Numbered from the stretch's first letter, positions 21,205-34,431 are shown. The stretch: 64,000 bases of DNA from Adiantum capillus-veneris (GCA_014529385.2 CM043965.1:60721433-60785432), one strand, 5' to 3'. Numbers and translations: made by a program. Notes: generated from the letters alone by a model not told the origin.

Positions 21205-21917
21205 CTAACAAGAGATCACATGAAAGAGGTAATGTGACTCTGTTTTAAAGAAATCACAGCTGCTTTGGTTAGCATACATCGAGTGAGCTCGTAGCTGTTC
21301 GAACACTAATCGTAAGTGTTCTATGTGTTCATCTTTAGTCTTACTATAAATGAGAATGTCATCAAGGAAAACCACAACAAATTTTTCAAGATAGGGACGT
21401 AAGACACTATCCATGAGTGTCATAAATGTAGCAGGAGCATTGGTTAAACTAAAAGGCATAACCAAAAATTCAAAATGCCCAAACCGTTTCTAAAGGCAGT
21501 TTTGGAGATATCTTGCAAAAGGATACGCACCTGTTGGTATCCTGAACGAATATCTATCTTTGTATAGTATCTTGCCCCATGGAGTTGATCAAACAACTCA
21601 TCCACTCTTGGCAGAGGATACTTGTTCTTGATGGTTATGACGTTTAATCCGCGATAATCTACGCACATGCGCATAGTACCATCTTTCTTTTTTACCAATA
21701 GAATTGGTGATGCCCAAGCGAAGTACTAGGTCTAATGAAACCACGGGTGAGGTAGTTAACCAACTGACTCTCAACCTCCTTGGATTCTTTAGCACTCATA
21801 CGAAAAGTGATTTACTCATCGGTTTAGTGCCTGGCAAGACATCTATGCCATGTTGCACATCACGTTATGGGGTAAACCCGGCAGTAAATCACTTGAGAAT
21901 ACATCACTATACTCCAT
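21205..21917 (-). pseudogene. pol: RT in the duplicated segment, several frameshifts
   Basis: Retains the FLDD box, but the frame is broken near 21487 (one base missing), 21718, 21803 and 21866. It ends with HVIS-C-stop like the other units. Confidence 0.85.
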
Positions 21918-21971
21918 GAGTAAGTGAGTCAGCTTTTACCATGCAAAAGGAGAAAATAAACTAGAGTTATG

Positions 21972-22687
21972 CTAGGATAGAGAATCTTGTAATTGTTGTA
22001 ATGTTTGTTTTACAACAATTGCACGTTGCTCTATAGTTCTATAGAATTGAGAGTACTTTGCTCGTTAGATTTGTTAACACTTTGCTTATCATTAGAATTC
22101 ATTGCACTTTTCATACCAATACTAGAATTCACCGCACTTTTGCTCTGAGAATTCACAAGACTTGGAGACAAGCATTAACACAAAAAGACTTCATCTATCA
22201 GATCTGATTTTCTGCAAAATAGAAGCTCAACTGTACATATAAGAGGTGCATATGATATTTTTTTCTCACCAAGCAAAAGCACATGTTTACCATTGGCCAT
22301 AAAGGATAGGGATTGTGTTCATAACTAGTGTGCAATGTGTTTCCTAGACCATGCAGCCACTCTCGTCCTAAAACTACATCAACACAGTCCATGTTCGAAG
22401 CTTGAAAGTCAAGGGGTCAATCGTATGATCTTGAACAATAAGCTCAACTCCTTGAACTACCGGTCCCAAACTTCTTTGTCATTGCCAGACATCTGCTCCA
22501 CCACATACTTGTGGGAGCAGGGAGTCTGTGTAAGCTTCAATTTCTTGACTACCTTATAGTTCAAAAAAAGTTATGAGTTGCACCATCATCCACTAAAAAC
22601 GAACCATTGTTCAATAATAGTGCCATGCATGCAAATCAAATCATGGGGGCCAAAGGTGGGCTGCCACATTGAAGCAGGCAGGGCTCA
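21972..22687 (-). pseudogene. pol: Protease in the duplicated segment, heavily frameshifted
   Basis: Alignment to 13864-14577 is clear, but indels occur about every 50-100 bases (for example near 22037, 22141, 22210, 22312, 22416, 22461, 22567 and 22600). The active-site region is no longer readable as one frame. Confidence 0.8.
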
Positions 22688-23083
22688 CAACACTTGTGCT
22701 TTCTTCCATATGAAAACCTCTACATCACAATATTTAGGAGATGAATCTAATGTGAGGCGTTGCACCGTGTGCATGGTCTTTTCTTTGCCTTGTAAAAGAG
22801 GATAATCTTTCTTGTTATGTTGGTCCGAAACATCTAAAACACAAATTGTGTTTCTTTGCACACTCAAAATCAACAGTGCTGAGGGACCCACGTGGAGTAT
22901 CTCGTGATTGCTTAGGCTTCTTAGCTTCTTGTGGCAATGGAGAGGTAGATTGTCTCTTATTCCTCTTGGAACGTATGAGATCTACCTCACCATTGGATCT
23001 TAGCCACATTGCTCTTGGCAAAATTATTCTTAGAGTAGGGAATATTTCCTTTCCTCTCTTGGTCATCATCATATCTTTGGGCA
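22641..23083 (-). pseudogene. gag: gag C-terminal fragment in the duplicated segment
   Basis: Contains the zinc-knuckle region with small deletions (near 22705, 22715, 22829, 22932 and 22978). It stops at 23083 where the duplication joins non-matching bases. Confidence 0.8.
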
Positions 23084-23101
23084 GGATCGACATGTTTCCG
23101 T
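23084..23101. other. 18-base filler at the duplication junction
   Basis: Between TTTGGGCA (gag, equivalent to 14978) and TCCCGATGTG (edge of the second pol, equivalent to 12490) lie about 18 bases, beginning GGATCGACATG, that I could not place elsewhere in the unit by eye. Confidence 0.6.
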
Positions 23102-23702
23102 TCCCGATGTGAAAGATAGAGTTGTTCAAAGAGGTAGGATGTCTGGCCGAAATTTGCAGGTCGTCGTTTCAGAAAACTAAAGTGCCTAATGTGTAGCTCT
23201 ACTCAATGCGAACGCGTGGATATGTTGAAATGCGAAAACGGATAACGTATGCTCACCGAATCACCTGATGAAGCTCGTAGGTCGAGCTCGCAAAGCCAGA
23301 CCGTACGCCTGCAATGTAAGTATTGGCGCGTAGCTCTCGTCGCGGGCAACACGCTGCACTTCTTCGCACTCAATTCCGACCACCGGTGCGCGCGTAGCGT
23401 CAAGATGAAGCTCTCACTCTCTCTCTCTCGTACACAGTACGCTCACTCATAGATAGTACTTTTTAAAATGACAAAGGTTTTTCATTAAGGTCAAAAAGTG
23501 GTATAAATACCTTACAATCTCAAACCCTAATGTTCCAATTTTCATCTACTCAATCTAAATGTCAAAACTGGGATACAATCTGGAAACTTTTGTAAAGCCC
23601 CAATATTTACAAAGGTGAAATGTCGGGTGCTCTCAATAAATGAATAATTACAAAAAATAATAATCCGTCGAGCAGTCATTTTCCGTAGGGTGTGTCCAGC
23701 CG
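23102..23702 (-). other. Unit 2 spacer (intact copy)
   Basis: Joins the filler instead of the second pol; otherwise as 12490-13101, with the CT tract near 23418-23430 and the + strand TATAAATA near 23502. Confidence 0.6.
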
Positions 23703-24419
23703 CTAACAAGAGATCACATGAAAGAGGTAATGTGACTCTGTTTTAAAGAAATCACAGCTGCTTTGGTTAGCATACATCGAGTGAGCTCGTAGCTGTTCGA
23801 ACACTAATCGTAAGTGTTCTATGTGTTCATCTTTAGTCTTACTATAAATGAGAATGTCATCAAGGAAAACCACAACAAATTTTTCAAGATAGGGACGTAA
23901 GACACTATCCATGAGTGTCATAAATGTAGCAGGAGCATTGGTTAAACTAAAAGGCATAACCAAAAATTCAAAATGCCCAAACCGTGTTCTAAAGGCAGTT
24001 TTGGAGATATCTTGCAAAAGGATACGCACCTGTTGGTATCCTGAACGAATATCTATCTTTGTATAGTATCTTGCCCCATGGAGTTGATCAAACAACTCAT
24101 CCACTCTTGGCAGAGGATACTTGTTCTTGATGGTTATGACGTTTAATCCGCGATAATCTACGCACATGCGCATAGTACCATCTTTCTTTTTTACCAATAG
24201 AATTGGTGATGCCCAAGGCGAAGTACTAGGTCTAATGAAACCACGGGTGAGGTAGTTAACCAACTGACTCTCAACCTCCTTGGATTCTTTAGCACTCATA
24301 CGATAAGGTGATTTACTCATCGGTTTAGTGCCTGGCAAGACATCTATGCCATGTTGCACATCACGTGTAGGGGGTAAACCCGGCAGTAAATCACTTGAGA
24401 ATACATCACTATACTCCAT
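23703..24419 (-). pseudogene. pol: Unit 2 reverse transcriptase, 3'-truncated
   Basis: Open for 238 residues with all palm motifs and FLDD at 185-188, without the two-base insertion of unit 1. A full gypsy pol would continue through RNase H and integrase; here the frame ends at HVIS-C-stop, where the spacer begins. Confidence 0.9.
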
Positions 24420-24473
24420 GAGTAAGTGAGTCAGCTTTTACCATGCAAAAGGAGAAAGTAAACTAGAGTTATG

Positions 24474-25187
24474 CTAGGATAGAGAATCTTGTAATTGTTG
24501 TAATGTTTGTTTTACAACAATTGCACGTTGCTCTATAGAATTAAAATTGAGAGTACTTTGCTCGTTAGATTTGTTAACACTTTGCTTATCATTAGAATTC
24601 ATTGCACTTTTCATACCATTACTAGAATTCACCGCACTTTGCTCTTGAGAATTCACAAGACTTGGAGACAAGCAGTAACACAAAAAGACTTCATCTATCA
24701 GATCTGATTTCTGCAAAATAGAAAGCTCAACTGTACATATAAGAGGTGCATATGATATTTTTTTCTCACCAAGCAAAAGCACATGTTTACCATTGGCCAT
24801 AAAGGATAGGGATTTGTGTTCATAACTAGTGTGCAATGTGTTTCCTAGACCATGCAGCCACTCTCGTCCTAAAACTACATCAACACAGTCCATGTTCGTA
24901 GCTTGAAAGTCAAGGGTCATCGTATGATCTTGAACAATAAGCTCAACTCCTTGAACTACCGTGTCCCATACTTCTTTGTCATTGCCAGACATCTGCTCCA
25001 CCACATACTTGTGGGAGCAGGGAGTCTGTGTAAGCTTCAATTTCTTGACTACCTTATAGTTCAAAAAGTTATGAGTTGCACCATCATCCACTAAAATACG
25101 AACACATTGTTCATTAATAGTGCCATGCATGCAAATCAAATCATGGGGGCCAAAGGTGGGCTGCCACATTGAAGCAGGCAGGCACAC
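24474..25187 (-). pseudogene. pol: Unit 2 protease
   Basis: Open for 237 residues, same active-site DDGATHNF block and Asn/Ser-rich tail as unit 1. Separated from the RT by the same two stops. Confidence 0.85.
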
Positions 25188-26322
25188 AACACTTGTGCTT
25201 TTCTTCCATATGAAGAACCTCTACATCACAATATTTAGGAGATGAATCTAATGTGAGGCGTTGCACCGTGTGCATGGTCTTTTCTTTGCCTTGTAAAAGA
25301 GGATAATCTTTCTTGTTATGTTGGTCCGAAAGACATCTAAAACACAAATTGTGTTTCTTTGCACACTCAAAATCAACAGTGCTGAGGGACCCACGTGGAG
25401 TATCTCGTGATTGCTTAGGCTTCTTAGCTTCTTGTGGGCATGGAGAGGTAGATTGTCTCTTATTCCTCTTGGAACGTATGAGAGATCTACCTCACCATTG
25501 GATCTTAGCCACATTGCTCTTGGCAAAATTATTCTTAGAGTAGGGAATATTTCCTTTCCTCTCTTGGTCATCATCATATCTTTGGGCATGACTGATGGCT
25601 TCTTCCAAAGTTTTTGGATGTTTGGTCTTGACATGAAGACGATAGTCTTTGTCAAGACACCTATTAAAACCCCGTATCTTTTGGAATTCATCTAGACCTT
25701 CTAGTTTCAAAATGATTTTCCGATACTTTGAAAGGTACTGTGTGAGAGAGAGGTTAGACATGCAGCATGCATCCCATGCTAACCAATTCTTATCTTCTTC
25801 ATTGGAGTCCAAAAACTCTTTGGAGAAAGAAGCTTGAAACGCAACCCAAGACAGAGGACGAGCATCTATTGGAAATGGCATCCACCACTTATAGGCCTTG
25901 CCTTTAAGAGATAGCCTTGTTTCCGTAGCTGTTTTTATATCCGGGGTGTGTCTCAATCTATGAATATCACTCCATTTGTGTAAGAACTTATTGACCGCAT
26001 CCTTGTTGCGATCGTGCTCTTCCCCGTGAAACTCGGGAATGGTGATATTCTTAAGTAATGCATTGATACCTTTTGCATCTTTTGAAGCACTTGTCTCTTG
26101 GACTCGTTGAGTCGTGCGAGCTTAGTTCCCTTGAACTATGCCACTTGTGGCTCCTTGAGCCATCCGTGAATTCATAAATTTCACAAGTAGCTCCGTAAGA
26201 TTTGTAACATTTGCATTGAGTGCGGAGAGGTCGCATTCAAGTACGCTTTTGCAATTTTCCAAAGTCTTGAAAGCAGTCATATCCACAAGGCCATGATCTC
26301 CTAGATCATCATCGTCATGCAT
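25141..26322 (-). pseudogene. gag: Unit 2 gag
   Basis: ATG at 26320-26322, TAA at 26122-26124, TGA at 25492-25494, zinc knuckle ending in Tyr. No private frameshift seen. Confidence 0.88.
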
Positions 26323-26979
26323 ATTAGTGCCCTGATTTTGATCTACATGCAAAAAAAAAGTCAACTTGTACCTTGTAGAATTGAAGTCTTTGTGTTTTAT
26401 ATGCTCCGCAATTTGCGTTGCATGCGAACCTCGCCTTGCGGAAATTGTAGCGCTTCATTTTTTGTTCGTCGTAAGAACACCTTTGTTGATTCTTCACAAA
26501 AACTCGTTGTTTTGTGAAAGCTTTTGTTCACTTTGAAGCTACCTCCTTGAGGAAAAAATAATTTGAGGAAAACTTGTCTTCCTCCAAGAAGTGAAAAGGA
26601 AGGGTGAAACTACTTCCTTGAAGTTTGAAGCTTTTCTTTTCGTTCTATCTTTCTTTTCAACACAAGTATGCTATCTTTCCTTGTTGTGTAACAAGGGTCG
26701 ATAGCTTCATGGTAAAGTGTTGGCCTCTTACCCTCATGGGGTGGGTTCAACCCTCCTTCATGCAAGGGTTGCCTTCCTATGTGCGCAGCCAATCGAAGCC
26801 TTCGGAGCCTCGGTGTCGTAGAGTTGCGGTCGAGTTTGCCTTGGTCGCCCGCCATGGAGGGCGTAGATGGGGTTGTCGTTGCCTGTCTCCACAGCGAAGA
26901 CGTCGTTGTCTGAAGATCGTGGGAGAGAAGTAGCACGTCACATGCACATGCAACCCGCTTTTTCTTTTTCCCAAAAATA
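26323..26979 (-). other. Unit 2 leader
   Basis: tRNA-like segment on the + strand at 26695-26763. One base missing near 26827 (GTTGCGG for GTTGCCGG) is private to this copy. Confidence 0.6.
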
Positions 26980-27106
26980 GCTCGGATACCAGTGAAAGGG
27001 CGGTGTGCTAGTCTCCACCCAGCCGTGCTATCTTATAGCCTCCCCCTTAGCGGACACACTGTCCGGCTGTGCGGGTGGCCTTGTCCGTAGGACCCATGTC
27101 CTTACA
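26980..27106 (-). mobile_element. PBS (26980-26991) and LTR-like block (26993-27106), units 2/3
   Basis: Same arrangement as at 16373-16499; both elements are intact. Confidence 0.6.
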
Positions 27107-29218
27107 CTTCAGCTTGTTCCCTTGTTGTTTGAGCTTTTAATGGTCTGTACATACGCTCCTCCTGACATTGTTCTTCAATGAGATATTCTTTTATCTGGAT
27201 AATTTTCTTTCTTTAATTTTTTCATTTGATGATTTCTCTTTCGAGTGCTTGCTCTAGCTGGGTAACAGTCCGATTGTTTGATGAAGCTCTGGGCTTCCAT
27301 CATCTGACTCGTGGCACTAACTATGGTGTTCCACCCCATTTGGATGGTAGCAGCACACCCATTAGTAATGGTCTTAGCATCTGCTCTTTCAATTTGGTAT
27401 GTCAGGATTGGGACATTATAGGGTACTGCCAAAGTTTTTTTATGAATCTATCACCATATTTTCCACTAGGCTATTCTTCTAAAGAGCTTGTAACATGTCC
27501 ACTGGTCTCTTGACGATGCAATGATTGTAGTTCATTCATAAGTGCCTTTTGTTTTGGACTTTTTTGAAGTTCTGTTGTTATATCTAGTGTTGTACTAGGA
27601 AGGACAATAATCATTGCCCGTGAATTGTCTGTTGTCTATTCAGTTGTTGGCTCCGGTGTCTTTTCAACATTTGTTGCCAATTTCTTAGTTCTTGCACTGA
27701 AATGATCATAAAAATCCTTAGTGAGTTTCTGCTTTCTTGTTGGCAGCTCAAATGTCCCTACTACATCTTGTTCTAGATCTCTTTTTGTCCTATTATAACC
27801 AGATATGTTTGTTCTGGCTGGGTCTCTAGACTCACGGTCTAATCTTTAGGGACTTCAGCCCCACTCAACTTCAAGAGTATGTTTTGCGCATTGACATGTG
27901 GTGGAAGACTTGTTGCCTAGTATAGGTATTGCCACATATACCATGCTTTGAAAAGGTTATGGGTCTTACCCTTGGCAGTCTGAGACACTACATTGCTAAA
28001 TAGTATGGAGCTAAGGTTTATGGGCATTTTGTTGTTCATTTCCCATTGCATTGTCTGTGAAGCGCACCATTACTTCTCACATTCATTCAGTGAAATTTGC
28101 AAAACAAGCTTGGGATATTTTTTAGACCAATAGCCTTTGTAGCAAATCGATGCACTGCTCTATTCTCCAAGGCAGAGATGGGGATGCCTTGGCTTTTGTT
28201 TTCCGCTTCTTTCTAGTTTGGGCCGTCAGCGCTAGAAGGTTGTGCCTTTGGGTCAAATGATAATCTCTGGATATATATGAAATAGCCATAATCGTGATTT
28301 GAAGATTCTTGCCATTGACTATTATTGTGCACGTCTTAAAATTCAAATGTGTCGATCACCTATACCATGATATTTGAATCAATGGGTAATTTCAAAGCTT
28401 CCAGCAACACCATCATGCCTCAATTTTGTAGGAGCTCCCTTTCCCTATCCTAGAATACATATTTGCCAATCGGCTAATATGACATTGTGAGTCAAGGCTC
28501 TACAAGTACTAGCCCATGCTTAAGGTTGGCTATGGCTTGATTCTACTCATTGAGTACAGCTTGCATAGCTTGTGTGATTGTGCCATTTCACCATGTTTGA
28601 CCCCTATGAAAGTGTTTGGATAGAGAAGAAGAACTCACTTGATGATGAAGTTGAAGGGAAACACGAGTGCATAGGCATCTCCATGCATGTAGCAGTTGGA
28701 GGGTAAAGATGTTGCATTAGGAAATTTTGCAGTAACGAGCTCTGTAAGCACAAGGGGTGAAGGAATGCTTGCGGGATCATCCACTCTCCTCATAGTTATT
28801 CTAATTTGAGCCATGAATGCTCCACTCTTTCCATGCCTCGGGAGCATAACAACTGTTATTGATGTGGCATTCATGCATTGGTCTTGACTTATAATGATTT
28901 CTAGCGGGATACCCAAAAAGACGCACTCTTTAATGCACCACTAGTGAATGCTATGGACTTCAAATGCCTTTTGATTATCTGATAGCCGAGCCTAGAATAT
29001 GATGACCCTTTGATCATTCTCTAGTTGAATGTCCTTCATTAATTTGACCCCTTTTGGTCCAATAAAAACAAATCGAGTGAAGAAGTTTCAAAAGTAGATG
29101 TGATTGTCTTGTGGATCTAGTGCTAGAGGTCCTTCTGGTTTGGAATAATACAACTTGATCTTTGCCCCATTGTAGATTCCTGACATCATTAGTCCACACA
29201 AACCTTCAATCTAATTGT
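27107..29218 (-). other. Unit 3 decayed 3' region
   Basis: Counterpart ORF at 28635-28916 is changed at its C-terminus by an extra T near 28704 and a base change near 28661. Two bases are missing near 29067. Confidence 0.5.
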
Positions 29219-31238
29219 GCCATTAAAGAACTTTATAGCAAAACCAAATCACCCTTTCTGTACTCCCTTGCTATTTCCTTCGTTGTTGTGTTACTTCTTG
29301 TTCCAACATTGCTCTTTGTTTGATCTCATCCAACTTAATTAACTCATCTAATCTCTTCTTCAATGTTGAGTTGTACTCCATGTCATGCTCTATAGCCAAT
29401 CTAAGGGTGGGGACAATAAATTCCATGGGTAACACTGCTTGAGTATCATACATCATGTTGAATGGTGTCTATATGGCCAGAGTGTTTATTGAAGCTTATC
29501 ATCCAATGTGTGAGGTTCCTTCTAAACTATCATAGTCAGAATTATCTTAATACTCTTATTGCTACTTTTAGCATGTGCATTTGATCTGGAATAATACGAT
29601 ATAGACTCAATTGGACAACCATATCAACTATAATGTGTTAATATAAAAACCATGTTGTAAACTTGGCTAAGTTATTGGGTAATGCCTTAGCTTCCACCCA
29701 TTTACTCACATAACAGGTAGTGACCTTCTTGGACGGTCCCATATAATCCAAACCCCATTTCATGAAGATTCCTGATGGTTGTATTATGGTCAAAGGTGTC
29801 ATGTCTGTTGCAATGGGTCTGCCCATTCTGTGACAAATATCACATGTTTTGCAAAAGGCTTTGACCTTTGACTTCGTGCTCTGCCACCATAACCCTGCTT
29901 GCAAGACCTTTTTATATCAATGGAAAAGTGTCCTCACGAGCTGCCACTGTGAGCCTTAGTGATTAATTTCACTTTGCTTTACACTGATACACATTTCCTC
30001 AAGACTCCATGAATTCCCAACTTGTACAAGGATCCAGATATAACAGTGAATTTCAAGCTTTTGATGGCCCTTGCTGGATTCAGACCAATCCTTTAGAACA
30101 CCTCCATACTAGAGAAAATCATATGCATCGTGCCATTTTGGATCTAGCCCATCCGTTGCCAATAGTCTGGACAAGTTTAGCATCCGCTAGTTCGTCTCTT
30201 AATAATGTAGTTGAAATTCCCTCGCTACTTTGGGCTATGAAATTAACACCACAATGAGTTTTCCTTGGCTTATGGACAATCTTAAATTGAAATTCCAATA
30301 GAAACATCATCCATCTGATTAGTCATCCTTGAATCACCACTTTGCTAATAAAAAAGAGCAATGCCTGACGGTCCACATAAAAGTGAAATAACTTCCACAA
30401 CAAATAATGCATAAATTTAGTTGCATTAAAAACCATTCCCAGTGCATCTCTCTCGATTGTGGAATACCTTGCTTTGTTGTACTAACTCTTCGACCAAAAT
30501 AATATACTAGGTAATCCATTTTCCCATCAAGTTTTGTGAGAATAGCCTCATTGCCATACCGGAAGCATCTATATAAAGATGGAAGATAACATCCCCAATC
30601 TAGCTTCCAAAAGGATTGGCTTCATACTAATGGCCTCCTTGAGAGACTAGAAACTCGTTTCACATTCTGGGGTCCAAACAAACTTAACTCCTTTCTGGGT
30701 AAATACATATAATGGAATGGCCTTTGTTGCAAACATATGAATAGATCTTCTAAAAAAATCGATGTACCCCAAGAATGAACTCAATTCTGACACATTCATT
30801 GCTGATCTCGCTTTTGCTGGACACACTGGAATTTGTCTTCATCCATTTCAATTCCATTTTTGGACATTGTATGTCCCAAAAGTTGTCCCTTCTAGACCAT
30901 GAACACTGATTTGAAGGGATTGAGACGAATCCTTTTCTCTCTGCATCTCACAAATACCGTTTCCAAAAAATAGAAGATGCATGTCTTCAATTGAGAACAT
31001 TGTAAAGTCATCCACAAATATTGCCAAAAATTTATGCAAAAACTCATTGAGGATTTTCATTATACATCATTGAAAGGCTCCTGGAGCATTACATAACCCA
31101 AATGGCATTATGAAACATGAAAGATCCCCATTTAGTGATGAATTTTGTTTTTGCTCGAGATTTTGGTGCGATCTTTAGTTGGTTGTACCCACTATATCCA
31201 TCCATAAAGTCCCGATGTGAAAGATAGATTGTTCAAAG
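29219..31238 (-). pseudogene. pol: Unit 3 degenerate second pol
   Basis: Integrase pieces 29271-29456 and 29638-29904; RNase H pieces 30119-30310 and 30334-30519; RT relic 30848-31060. One or two A are missing from the A-tract near 30751, closing the 78-residue frame seen in other units. Confidence 0.8.
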
Positions 31239-31809
31239 AGGTAGGATGTCTGGCCGAAATTTGCAGGTCGTCGTTTCAGAAAACTAAAGTGCCTAATGTG
31301 TAGCTCTACTCAATGCGAACGCGTGGATATGTTGAAATGCGAAAACGGATAACGTATGCTCACCGAATCACCTGATGAAGCTCGTAGGTCGAGCTCGCAA
31401 AGCCAGACCGTACGCCTGCAATGTAAGTATTGGCGCGTAGCTCTCGTCGCGGGCAACACGCTGCACTTCTTCGCACTCAATTCCGACCACCGGTGCGCGC
31501 GTAGCGTCAAGATGAAGCTCTCACACTCTCTCTCTCGTACACAGTACGCTCACTCATAGATAGTACTTTTTAAAATGACAAAGGTTTTTCATTAAGGTCA
31601 AAAAGTGGTATAAATACCTTACAATCTCAAACCCTAATGTTCCAATTTTCATCTACTCAATCTAAATGTCAAAACTGGGATACAATCTGGAAACTTTTGT
31701 AAAGCCCCAATATTTACAAAGGTGAAATGTCGGGTGCTCTCAATAAATGAATAATTACAAAAAATAATAATCCGTCGAGCAGTCATTTTCCGTAGGGTGT
31801 GTCCAGCCG
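31239..31809 (-). other. Unit 3 spacer
   Basis: As in unit 1; the CT tract is interrupted (CACACTCT near 31521). Confidence 0.6.
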
Positions 31810-32131
31810 CTAACAAGAGATCACATGAAAGAGGTAATGTGACTCTGTTTTAAAGAAATCACAGCTGCTTTGGTTAGCATACATCGAGTGAGCTCGTAGC
31901 TGTTCGAACACTAATCGTAAGTGTTCTATGTGTTCATCTTTAGTCTTACTATAAATGAGAATGTCATCAAGGAAAACCACAACAAATTTTTCAAGATAGG
32001 GACGTAAGACACTATCCATGAGTGTCATAAATGTAGCAGGAGCATTGGTTAAACTAAAAGGCATAACCAAAAATTCAAAATGCCCAAACCACCGTGGATC
32101 TAAAGGCGTTTTGGGAGATATCTTCAAAAGG
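31810..32131 (-). pseudogene. pol: Unit 3 RT fragment left by an internal deletion
   Basis: Only the last ~105 residues of the RT remain, including NAPATF and FLDD. Several mismatches to other copies lie in the last 45 bases before the break. The open frame that runs on to 32166 is a fusion into the leader and not a natural N-terminus. Confidence 0.88.
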
Positions 32132-32194
32132 AATATGGTATAGTAGCACGTCACATGCACATGCAACCCGCTTTTTTTTTTTTTCCCAAAAATA
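32132..32194 (-). other. Unit 3 deletion junction and leader remnant
   Basis: About ten unassigned bases (32132-32141) join the RT to the PBS-proximal ~52 bases of the leader. The rest of the leader, gag, protease and two thirds of RT (about 2.9 kb) are missing. The T tract at 32171-32184 is longer than in other copies. Confidence 0.8.
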
Positions 32195-32321
32195 GCTCGG
32201 ATACCAGTGAAAGGGCGGTGTGCTAGTCTCCACCCAGCCGTGCTATCTTATAGCCTCCCCCTTAGCGGACACACTGTCCGGCTGTGCGGGTGGCCTTGTC
32301 CGTAGGACCCATGTCCTTACA
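32195..32321 (-). mobile_element. PBS (32195-32206) and LTR-like block (32208-32321), units 3/4
   Basis: Intact despite the adjacent deletion. Confidence 0.6.
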
Positions 32322-34431
32322 CTTCAGCTTGTTCCCTTGTTGTTTGAGCTTTTAATGGTCTGTACATACGCTCCTCCTGACATTGTTCTTCAATGAGATA
32401 TTCTTTTATCTGGATAATTTTCTTTCTTTAATTTTTTCATTTGATGATTTCTCTTTCGAGTGCTTGCTCTAGCTGGGTAACAGTCCGATTGTTTGATGAA
32501 GCTCTGGGCTTCCATCATCTGACTCGTGGCACTAACTATGGTGTTCCACCCCATTTGGATGGTAGCAGCACACCCATTAGTAATGGTCTTAGCATCTGCT
32601 CTTTCAATTTGGTATGTCAGGATTGGGACATTATAGGGTACTGCCAAAGTTTTTTTATGAATCTATCACCATATTTTCCACTAGGCTATTCTTCTAAAGA
32701 GCTTGTAACATGTCCACTGGTCTCTTGACGATGCAATGATTGTAGTTCATTCATAAGTGCCTTTTGTTTTGGACTTTTTTGAAGTTCTGTTGTTATATCT
32801 AGTGTTGTACTAGGAAGGACAATAATCATTGCCCGTGAATTGTCTGTTGTCTATTCAGTTGTTGGCTCCGGTGTCTTTAACATTTGTTGCCAATTTCTTA
32901 GTTCTTGCACTGAAATGATCATAAAAATCCTTAGTGAGTTTCTGCTTTCTTGTTGGCAGCTCAAATGTCCCTACTACATCTTGTTCTAGATCTCTTTTTG
33001 TCCTATTATAACCAGATATGTTTGTTCTGGCTGGGTCTCTAGACTCACGGTCTAATCTTTAGGGACTTCAGCCCCACTCAACTTCAAGAGTATGTTTTGC
33101 GCATTGACATGTGGTGGAAGACTTGTTGCCTAGTATAGGTATTGCCACATATACCATGCTTTGAAAAGGTTATGGGTCTTACCCTTGGCAGTCTGAGACA
33201 CTACATTGCTAAATAGTATGGAGCTAAGGTTTATGGGCATTTTGTTGTTCATTTCCCATTGCATTGTCTGTGAAGCGCACCATTACTTCTCACATTCATT
33301 CAGTGAAATTTGCAAAACAAGCTTGGGATATTTTTTAGACCAATAGCCTTTGTAGCAAATCGATGCACTGCTCTATTCTCCAAGGCAGAGATGGGGATGC
33401 CTTGGCTTTTGTTTTCCGCTTCTTTCTAGTTTGGGCCGTCAGCGCTAGAAGGTTGTGCCTTTGGGTCAAATGATAATCTCTGGATATATATGAAATAGCC
33501 ATAATCGTGATTTGAAGATTCTTGCCATTGACTATTATTGTGCACGTCTTAAAATTCAAATGTGTCGATCACCTATACCATGATATTTGAATCAATGGGT
33601 AATTTCAAAGCTTCCAGCAACACCATCATGCCTCAATTTTGTAGGAGCTCCCTTTCCCTATCCTAGAATACATATTTGCCAATCGGCTAATATGACATTG
33701 TGAGTCAAGGCTCTACAAGTACTAGCCCATGCTTAAGGTTGGCTATGGCTTGATTCTACTCATTGAGTACAGCTTGCATAGCTTGTGTGATTGTGCCATT
33801 TCACCATGTTTGACCCCTATGAAAGTGTTTGGATAGAGAAGAAGAACTCACTTGATGATGAAGTTGAAGGGAACCACGAGTGCATAGGCATCTCCATGCA
33901 TGTAGCAGTTGGAGGGAAAGATGTTGCATTAGGAAATTTTGCAGTAACGAGCTCTGTAAGCACAAGGGGTGAAGGAATGCTTGCGGGATCATCCACTCTC
34001 CTCATAGTTATTCTAATTTGAGCCATGAATGCTCCACTCTTTCCATGCCTCGGGAGCATAACAACTGTTATTGATGTGGCATTCATGCATTGGTCTTGAC
34101 TTATAATGATTTCTAGCGGGATACCCAAAAAGACGCACTCTTTAATGCACCACTAGTGAATGCTATGGACTTCAAATGCCTTTTGATTATCTGATAGCCG
34201 AGCCTAGAATATGATGACCCTTTGATCATTCTCTAGTTGAATGTCCTTCATTAATTTGACCCCTTTTGGTCCAATAAAGAACAAATCGAGTGAAGAAGTT
34301 TCAAAAGTAGATGTGATTGTCTTGTGGATCTAGTGCTAGAGGTCCTTCTGGTTTGGAATAATACAACTTGATCTTTGCCCCATTGTAGATTCCTGACATC
34401 ATTAGTCCACACAAACCTTCAATCTAATTGT
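32322..34431 (-). other. Unit 4 decayed 3' region
   Basis: 103-residue unidentified ORF at 33817-34128. Two bases missing near 32877 (GTCTTTAAC for GTCTTTTCAAC). Confidence 0.5.

Larger units (their letters stand above)
20636..23083 (-). repeat. Extra internal segment of unit 2 (partial tandem duplication)
   Basis: Unit 2 is 10607 long against 8114 for unit 1. The excess of 2493 bp is a second copy of the block from mid-gag through protease, RT and spacer (equivalent to 12490-14978 of unit 1). This copy carries far more indels than the adjacent copy at 23102-25590. Confidence 0.88.

Noticed and set aside
31810-32166. Novel 118-residue protein starting in the leader
   Set aside because: Accidental fusion at the unit 3 deletion junction.
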